Below, in pieces: positions 6,423 to 10,183 of a stretch of DNA of 10,183 nt. This DNA comes from Gammaproteobacteria bacterium (lineage in GTDB: Bacteria > Pseudomonadota > Gammaproteobacteria > Coxiellales > Coxiellaceae), in assembly GCA_022600315.1 (NCBI GenBank), contig JAHZKQ010000203.1:1-10183 (forward strand). The letters run 5' to 3'. The notes under the pieces are model-generated. The model searched no databases and was not told the origin of the DNA. It saw nothing but the letters and a program-made list of their open reading frames with translations. The position numbers and the translations under genes are program-made. Position 1 is the stretch's first letter. Every line of letters begins with the position of its first letter.

Positions 6423-7097
6423 ATGACTAACCTCACTACTGTCATTCAATTTATTGCGGTTGCTGCCATACCAGTTATTTTTGCGATTACTTTGCATGAA
6501 GCGGCACACGGCTGGGTAGCCAGTAAATTAGGCGATAAAACGGCATTAATGCTAGGTCGGGTTACCATGAACCCACTTAAACATATCGATCCAATCGGCA
6601 CCATTGCGGTACCGATTGTGACATTCTGGTTGGGCGGATTTTTATTTGGCTGGGCAAAACCGGTGCCAGTGTCTTACCATAATCTCAATAACCCCCGTCG
6701 TGATATGGCAATCGTTGCCGCTGCCGGGCCATTATCCAATCTATTAATGGCATTATGCTGGGGTTTAATCGCCAAATTAAATTTAGTATTACTTGGTGGG
6801 CACACGGGCGGACTGGCGATTAATAGCATTACTGGCTTTATTCATTTTGCGGCACAATATGGCATTATTATTAATTGCGTATTAATGATCATTAATTTAA
6901 TTCCTATTCCTCCACTGGATGGTAGCCGCGTGCTTGCCAGTTTTTTACCGCCTGGTGCGGCGGCTAAATTTGAACGTATTGAACCTTACGGAATTTTTAT
7001 TGTGCTTGGCGTATTAATGCTTGGGCGAAATATTATTTTCCCAATTATTATTGGCTTCTATCGCTTGATTGCGAGTTTGTTTGGGGTTTCGGGATAA
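6423..7097 (+). CDS. Site-2 protease family protein (peptidase M50), intramembrane zinc metalloprotease
   Basis: This 224-residue multi-pass membrane protein belongs to the S2P/M50 family, which cuts transmembrane helices within the membrane. The catalytic HEAAH motif is at residues 25-29 in the first helix, with H25 and H29 as zinc ligands and E26 as catalytic base. The third ligand, D166, sits in NLIPIPPLDGSR (158-169). The NPLKHIDPIGT segment (50-60) and GPLSN (102-106) are further family marks. There is no PDZ domain and the length is about half that of RseP, so this is the compact bacterial subfamily rather than the sigma-E anti-sigma protease; its substrate is unknown. It starts six bases after dolP, without a strong ribosome site, so it is probably cotranscribed with it. 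It ends eight bases before the stop of the convergent sspB. Confidence 0.93.
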   Translation: MTNLTTVIQFIAVAAIPVIFAITLHEAAHGWVASKLGDKTALMLGRVTMNPLKHIDPIGTIAVPIVTFWLGGFLFGWAKPVPVSYHNLNNPRRDMAIVAAAGPLSNLLMALCWGLIAKLNLVLLGGHTGGLAINSITGFIHFAAQYGIIINCVLMIINLIPIPPLDGSRVLASFLPPGAAAKFERIEPYGIFIVLGVLMLGRNIIFPIIIGFYRLIASLFGVSG

Positions 7098-7105
7098 ACT
7101 CAGAA

Positions 7106-7537
7106 TTACTTTATAACTTTTAGGTTCGGACGACCTTTACTGCGCGGCGGTTTTGCAGGCGGGGAAGGAGGAGGCGTGCCATTATCACCGCCACCAGCAA
7201 CCGTGTCTACTTCATCTTCACTAAACACCATGCCACGACCATTTTCAAAAGCATAAATTGCCGCCACTGCACGCACTGGCACATAAACATGATAGGCAAC
7301 ACCACCGAAACGAGCTTCAAACTCAACCGCTTCATTACTCATTAAAAATTTAGCCACCGCACGCGGAGTGATATTTAATACGATGCGACCGTCTTCGATA
7401 TAACGCTCGGGAACAGAAACATTAGGCTGCATAGCATCAACCATAACATACGGTGTTAAGTCATTATCTAACAACCATTCATAAATCGCGCGTAATAAAT
7501 ACGGCTTACTTGATGACGTCGGTTTCTCGTAACTCAC
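7106..7537 (-). CDS. sspB: ClpXP adaptor SspB (stringent starvation protein B)
   Basis: SspB binds ssrA-tagged, incompletely made proteins and delivers them to the ClpXP protease. The 143-residue product keeps the dimeric substrate-binding domain: KPYLLRAIYEWLLDN (11-25), LTPYVMVD, IVLNITPRAV and the ARFGG strand. A flexible Gly/Pro linker of about 30 residues leads to the C-terminal ClpX-docking peptide GRPNLKVIK, matching E. coli GRPALRVVK; the linker is shorter and less acidic than in E. coli (165 residues in all). The start is GTG at 7537, supported by TGAGG six bases upstream and by the fit to the family N-terminus. It overlaps the end of sspA by 32 bp in another frame, so reinitiation from sspA is likely. 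Confidence 0.95.
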   Translation of the reverse strand: MSYEKPTSSSKPYLLRAIYEWLLDNDLTPYVMVDAMQPNVSVPERYIEDGRIVLNITPRAVAKFLMSNEAVEFEARFGGVAYHVYVPVRAVAAIYAFENGRGMVFSEDEVDTVAGGGDNGTPPPSPPAKPPRSKGRPNLKVIK

Positions 7538-8135
7538 GTTCTGCCTCAGTTAAACTGGCTTGAAATGCATCACGATTAAAGACACGTTCTGCATATTTAA
7601 CAATAGGTTTAGCATTGCGTGGCAATGACACACCCAAGTATGATAATCGCCATAGCAATGGTGCAATGACACAATCCACTAAAGTAAATTCTTCACTTAA
7701 GAAGTATGGCATATCATTAAATACAGGAATTAATGCCACCAAGCCTTCACGCAATTCCTTGCGCGCTTGGGCAACTTCTTGTTCGCTGCGGCGCATTTCG
7801 ATAATCCTGACTTGCTTATACCAATCGTGATCGATGCGATACACCATTAAACGCGAACGCGCACGTGCGACTGGATAAACTGGTAACAGAGGTGGATGCG
7901 GAAAACGCTCGTCTAGATACTCCATAATAATATTGGCTTGATATAGCACCAATTCGCGATCGACTAAAGTAGGTAAACTGTTATAAGGATTAAGTTCAGC
8001 TAAATCTTCTGAAGGGTGGTTAATATCGACGTTTAATACATCTACGCCAACGCCTTTTTCAGCCAGCACGATTCGCACTTGATGGCTATAAATATCTAAC
8101 CCACCTGAATATAATGTCATCACTGAACGTTTCAT
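7506..8135 (-). CDS. sspA: RNA polymerase-associated stringent starvation protein A
   Basis: SspA is a glutathione-S-transferase-fold protein without GST activity that binds RNA polymerase and adjusts transcription in starvation and acid stress. With the ATG at 8135 it has 209 residues, close to E. coli's 212. Conserved segments are MTLYSGGLDIYSHQVRIVL at the N-terminus, NSLPTLVDREL, IMEYLDERFPHPPL with the surface-pocket PHPP motif, PVYPVARARSRL, and YFLSEEFTLVDCVIAPLLWRL. A GTG at 8150 would add five residues, but the GAGG close to the ATG and alignment to KRSVMTL favour the later start. It lies 130 bp downstream of rpsI in the order rplM-rpsI-sspA-sspB, without the petABC cytochrome bc1 genes found here in many other gammaproteobacteria. 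Confidence 0.95.
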   Translation of the reverse strand: MKRSVMTLYSGGLDIYSHQVRIVLAEKGVGVDVLNVDINHPSEDLAELNPYNSLPTLVDRELVLYQANIIMEYLDERFPHPPLLPVYPVARARSRLMVYRIDHDWYKQVRIIEMRRSEQEVAQARKELREGLVALIPVFNDMPYFLSEEFTLVDCVIAPLLWRLSYLGVSLPRNAKPIVKYAERVFNRDAFQASLTEAERELRETDVIK

Positions 8136-8265
8136 CACACCTCTTCTCACTTTCCTTGTTGCCCAAGCACATTGCTGGGGAATTAGAATTTACAAATCTA
8201 GATTAAGGGTTATCCCACAGACAATCACCCAACAACACAAGTCAATAACAGTTTGGTAAACGACT
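8136..8265 (-). promoter_or_regulatory. rpsI-sspA intergenic leader, possible sspA promoter
   Basis: This 130-bp gap separates rpsI from sspA. No hairpin with a T-run follows rpsI, so readthrough is likely. On the minus strand TTGTCT and TAGATT are 18 bases apart and could form a weak sigma-70 promoter. The TAGATT overlaps a 10-bp palindrome AATCTAGATT (8195-8204). GGGTTATCCC (8207-8216) is a further short dyad. All of this is suggestive only. Confidence 0.25.
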
Positions 8266-8685
8266 CTAACGTTTTGAAAACTGTACGCCTTTACGCGCCT
8301 TATGCCGACCCACTTTTTTGCGCTCCACCATTCTGGGATCACGCGTTACAAATCCAGCTTGACGTAAAGCTTTATGCCAACTGCCGCCTTCGCCACCGTC
8401 TTCATCTTGCTCATGCTTAACTAATGCACGAGTGATCCCATGACGAATTGCACCCGCCTGACCACTTTTACCGCCACCAACTACAGTGACATAACAATCA
8501 AATTTCTTTAGTGCATCAACCGTAACCAATGGCTGTCTAACCACCATACGTGCTGTCTCACGACCAAAGTAATCTTCTAAGCTTAACTTGTTGACTGTGA
8601 TTTTACCGCTACCTGGGCGAAGAAAAACCCGTGCCGTTGAAGTTTTACGACGGCCGGTTGCTAACTGTTGCTCAATCTGTGCCAT
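8266..8685 (-). CDS. rpsI: 30S ribosomal protein S9
   Basis: S9 sits in the head of the small subunit; its C-terminal tail touches P-site tRNA. The 139-residue protein has [16 protein letters not shown] (10-25), [14 protein letters not shown] (40-53), [19 protein letters not shown] (70-88), GFVTRDPR and the invariant FSKR end. It is nine residues longer than E. coli S9. The extra length is mostly an acidic, glycine-rich insertion, [12 protein letters not shown] (91-102), between the GITRAL helix and the ALRQAGF helix, where E. coli has a shorter loop. The ATG has GGAG eight bases upstream and lies three bases after the rplM stop, so the two ribosomal genes form one operon as usual. Identity is certain; only the insertion is unusual. 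Confidence 0.98.
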   Translation of the reverse strand: MAQIEQQLATGRRKTSTARVFLRPGSGKITVNKLSLEDYFGRETARMVVRQPLVTVDALKKFDCYVTVVGGGKSGQAGAIRHGITRALVKHEQDEDGGEGGSWHKALRQAGFVTRDPRMVERKKVGRHKARKGVQFSKR

Positions 8686-8688
8686 GCT

Positions 8689-9123
8689 TTATTCTCCAGT
8701 CTCTATTTTTACAGGTTGTTGCGCTGCATGTGGATGATCCTTGCCAGCATATACCTTTAAATGAGTAAATAACTCACGACCCAATGGACCTTTCGGTAAC
8801 ATGCCTTTGACGGCTAATTCCAAAACCTCGGTAGGCTTGCGGTTTAATAATTTTTCTAATGGTTCCGACTTAATTCCGCCAATATGGCCGGTATGGTGGT
8901 GATAAATTTTCTTAGCAAGCTTATTGCCAGTCACCCGGACTTTATCGGCATTAATCACCACAAAGTAATTACCCATATTAACATGCGGGGTGAAAGTGGC
9001 TTGATATTTGCCACGCAGGTGTTTGGCCAATTCACTGGCTAAACGTCCTAAAGTCTTGTCGGCAGCATCCACGAGGTACCAAGAAGGTTCACAAGTTTCT
9101 GCTTTCGCCATATAAGTTTTCAT
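8689..9123 (-). CDS. rplM: 50S ribosomal protein L13
   Basis: L13 is an early-assembly large-subunit protein. From the ATG at 9123 it has 144 residues (E. coli 142) and starts [20 protein letters not shown], matching the E. coli [20 protein letters not shown] pattern. Further hallmarks are [52 protein letters not shown] and [20 protein letters not shown] 66 bases upstream is also in frame, but it overlaps the likely -35 element and adds residues foreign to the family. The ATG lacks a strong ribosome site. In E. coli the rplM leader is a target for autogenous control by L13; whether that holds for this short leader cannot be judged from the sequence. It heads the rplM-rpsI-sspA-sspB group. Confidence 0.98.
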   Translation of the reverse strand: MKTYMAKAETCEPSWYLVDAADKTLGRLASELAKHLRGKYQATFTPHVNMGNYFVVINADKVRVTGNKLAKKIYHHHTGHIGGIKSEPLEKLLNRKPTEVLELAVKGMLPKGPLGRELFTHLKVYAGKDHPHAAQQPVKIETGE

Positions 9124-9160
9124 AAGATATACGACTCGATAGTAGCTAGAAAGGCAAAAG

Positions 9161-9189
9161 ATATTACAGGACTCGGTTTGATTCCACAA
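9161..9189 (-). promoter_or_regulatory. Putative rplM operon promoter
   Basis: On the minus strand TTGTGG (9184-9189) and TAATAT (9161-9166) are separated by exactly 17 bases. Transcription would begin near 9154 and give a leader of about 30 bases. The hexamers are imperfect, but position, spacing and the high expression need of rplM support the call. Confidence 0.45.
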
Positions 9190-9264
9190 GACTTTAACCG
9201 CAAAAACCCCTTAAAAACTATACCCTAAATCACCACCAACCCCAAAAATGGCTTAATTTAGCGC

Positions 9265-9280
9265 AAAAAATGCATTTTTT
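9265..9280. repeat. Perfect 16-bp palindrome with A6/T6 tracts
   Basis: AAAAAATGCATTTTTT is a perfect dyad located between the divergent rplM and HU-like promoters. It could be an operator for a dimeric regulator or a bent-DNA element; HU-type or other nucleoid proteins favour such sites, so autoregulation is possible but unproven. Confidence 0.7.
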
Positions 9281-9296
9281 CCATAAAATCAGTCTG

Positions 9297-9326
9297 TTGT
9301 TGTTCGCATTTTTACAAAAGTATGTT
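9297..9326 (+). promoter_or_regulatory. Putative promoter of the HU-like gene
   Basis: TTGTTG (9297-9302) and TATGTT (9321-9326) are 18 bases apart. The -10 falls inside the dyad AAAAGTA-TGT-TACTTTT (9316-9332), which could be an operator site that blocks RNA polymerase. The leader to the ATG at 9387 would be about 55 bases. Confidence 0.35.
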
Positions 9327-9332
9327 ACTTTT
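9316..9332. repeat. 17-bp dyad overlapping the putative -10 of the HU-like gene
   Basis: AAAAGTA (9316-9322) and TACTTTT (9326-9332) are exact reverse complements around TGT. It may be a binding site for a dimeric regulator. The short AT-rich stem would be only a weak RNA hairpin. Confidence 0.6.
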
Positions 9333-9386
9333 AAGAACTTAGAAGGATTTGCCAAACCATTAACTAACGACCAAGAGGGAAACCCA

Positions 9387-9977
9387 ATGGCACGCAAAAA
9401 AATTACGCGTAAAAAGAGAAAAACTACGACTCGTAAAACGAAGACAACTCGCGCTACGAGAAAAACCACCCGTCGCAAAGCAACTACTAAGCGAGCTAAA
9501 ACAACTCGCCGTACAGCTAAGCGCGCGACTACGACTCGTCGTAAAACCACGAAACGTAAAGCAAGCACTAAGCGTCGCACTACAACTACTCGTAGAAAAG
9601 CAACTACTCGTAGAAAAGCAACTACGAAACGCAGCAGTACTACCAAGAAATCCTGGGAAACTACCGCGATTCGTGACACCTTTAACAAGTCTCAAATCTT
9701 TACTTACTTAGCTGACAGCAGCGAACTTAGCAAAAAGCAAGTCAGCGAAGTATTTGAAGCATTGGGCAACTTAATGCATCGTCACCTTAAGAAAGGCGGC
9801 GCTGGTGAGTTCACTATCCCAGGCTTGATGAAGTGTAAAGTGAAACGCAAACCTGCGACTAAAGCACGTAAAGGCATCAATCCGTTTACGGGTGAGCCTA
9901 CTATCTTCAAAGCCAAACCTGCACGTAACGTCGTGAAGGTTCGTCCTTTGAAGAAACTAAAAGAAATGGTTGAATAA
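9387..9977 (+). CDS. HU-family DNA-binding protein with long Lys/Arg/Thr-rich histone-H1-like N-terminal tail
   Basis: The 196-residue protein has two parts. Residues 2-88 are almost only Lys, Arg and Thr with some Ala and Ser; there is no acidic residue, Gly, Pro or aromatic before W90. This resembles eukaryotic H1 tails and the basic arms of several bacterial nucleoid proteins, and should bind DNA without sequence preference. Residues about 96-196 are an HU/IHF-type domain: helical dimerisation part (TFNKSQIFTYLADSSELSKK onward), GEFTIPGLMKCKV (140-152), the beta-arm with INPFTGEP (164-171), and a basic C-terminal helix RPLKKLKEMVE. The PFTGE and AKPA...RPLKKLK pattern recalls the Xanthomonas-type HU proteins that also carry basic N-terminal arms. 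Start: the ATG at 9387 has GAGGG seven bases upstream; the longer frame from 9270 begins in the promoter. The gene is monocistronic, with its own terminator. Confidence 0.92.
   Translation: MARKKITRKKRKTTTRKTKTTRATRKTTRRKATTKRAKTTRRTAKRATTTRRKTTKRKASTKRRTTTTRRKATTRRKATTKRSSTTKKSWETTAIRDTFNKSQIFTYLADSSELSKKQVSEVFEALGNLMHRHLKKGGAGEFTIPGLMKCKVKRKPATKARKGINPFTGEPTIFKAKPARNVVKVRPLKKLKEMVE
9583..9625 (+). repeat. 18-bp tandem duplication in the basic tail of the HU-like gene
   Basis: CAACTACTCGTAGAAAAG occurs at 9583-9600 and exactly again at 9601-9618, followed by a partial third copy CAACTAC (9619-9625). In frame it encodes two TTRRKA hexapeptides. Exact identity, including third codon positions, points to recent duplication by slippage or unequal exchange, so tail length may vary among strains. 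Confidence 0.9.
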
Positions 9978-10000
9978 GCCACTCTTTAAGTGATCCTATA

Positions 10001-10027
10001 AAACCCCGCTGTTAGCGGGGTTTTTTT
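10001..10027 (+). terminator. Rho-independent terminator of the HU-like gene
   Basis: AAACCCCGCT (10001-10010) pairs perfectly with AGCGGGGTTT (10014-10023) around a GTT loop, and seven T residues run from 10021 to 10027. It lies 23 bases past the stop codon. The A-run on the left arm is short, so it probably acts mainly on the plus strand. Confidence 0.95.
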
Positions 10028-10077
10028 ATGCCTGCAAAAAACTGCCATACATCCATCATCAAGCAACTCTTTACTCT

Positions 10078-10183
10078 GTCACTCCGCCGTGACCTGATCA
10101 TCTTGTCATCCCGCGACTTGAATCATGCACACTACGCCACCCCACAACTTGAATCATATACACTACGTCATCCCGCGACTTGA
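10078..10183. repeat. 31-bp tandem repeat tract, open at the right edge of the window
   Basis: Unit A (10105-10135) starts GTCATCCCGCGACTTGAATC. Unit B (10136-10166) follows with no gap and differs from A at six of 31 positions, all transitions. Unit C begins at 10167 and its 17 visible bases equal the start of A. A degenerate unit of about 27 bases (10078-10104, GTCACTCCGCCGTGACCTGA...) may precede them. There is no unique spacer between units, so this is not CRISPR. The GTCATCCCGCGACTTG core resembles extragenic repeats known from several intracellular bacteria, but here without the second palindromic arm. No coding sequence is seen in 9978-10183. Confidence 0.85.

Noticed and set aside
8210..8219. 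DnaA-box-like TTATCCCACA between rpsI and sspA
   Set aside because: It has an extra C relative to TTATCCACA, stands alone and has no origin genes nearby.
9124..9189. N-terminal extension of L13
   Set aside because: The TTG at 9189 coincides with the likely -35 element, and the L13 family begins at MKTY.
9230..9695. Arg/Val-rich and Ser/Cys-rich open frames on the minus strand opposite the HU-like gene
   Set aside because: They are complements of the Lys/Arg/Thr tail; the biased composition of the real gene leaves the other strand open. No ribosome site or family match.
10105..10183. Possible CRISPR array at the right edge
   Set aside because: Units are contiguous at 31 bp with no unique spacers, and no cas gene is visible.

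Overview
The window reads as a piece of a gammaproteobacterial chromosome of moderate to low GC. Two conserved gene neighbourhoods support this. One is the rsmI / lpoA-yraN-dolP cluster, which matches the E. coli yraL-yraM-yraN-(yraO)-yraP order. The other is the rplM-rpsI-sspA-sspB operon. LpoA, SspA/SspB with a ClpX-binding tail, and DolP are largely gammaproteobacterial. A deep-branching lineage such as the Legionellales/Coxiella side of the class would fit the AT-rich codon use and the HU protein with a basic tail, but the window cannot settle the order or genus.

Layout. (1) Positions 1-3402 are all on the minus strand, reading right to left: rsmI (TTG start), then sodC one base downstream, then a 72-bp gap, then three overlapping genes: a TVP38/TMEM64 membrane protein, a CDP-alcohol phosphatidyltransferase and an FAD/NAD disulfide oxidoreductase cut by the left edge. 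(2) Positions 3403-3525 form a divergent intergenic region dominated by a long inverted repeat. (3) Positions 3526-7097 are on the plus strand: lpoA, yraN (2-base gap), dolP (own putative promoter) and a site-2 protease-family gene (6-base gap). diaA, which sits between yraN and dolP in E. coli, is absent. (4) Positions 7106-9123 are on the minus strand: rplM, rpsI, sspA and sspB, converging on the protease gene with only 8 bases between stop codons. (5) Positions 9124-9386 form a second divergent region with two palindromes. (6) Positions 9387-9977 encode an HU-family protein with an 88-residue Lys/Arg/Thr tail, closed by a strong intrinsic terminator. (7) The last ~105 bases are the start of a 31-bp tandem repeat tract that runs off the window.

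Functionally the window combines ribosome components and 16S rRNA modification, envelope maintenance (a peptidoglycan synthase activator, an outer-membrane BON lipoprotein, an intramembrane protease), a periplasmic antioxidant enzyme next to a membrane-lipid/redox operon, regulated proteolysis (SspA/SspB), and a nucleoid protein. I did not find a wholly new multi-gene system. The most unusual items are the histone-H1-like tail on HU with its internal 18-bp tandem duplication, the inverted repeat between rsmI and lpoA, the right-edge repeat tract, and an acidic/glycine insertion in ribosomal protein S9.
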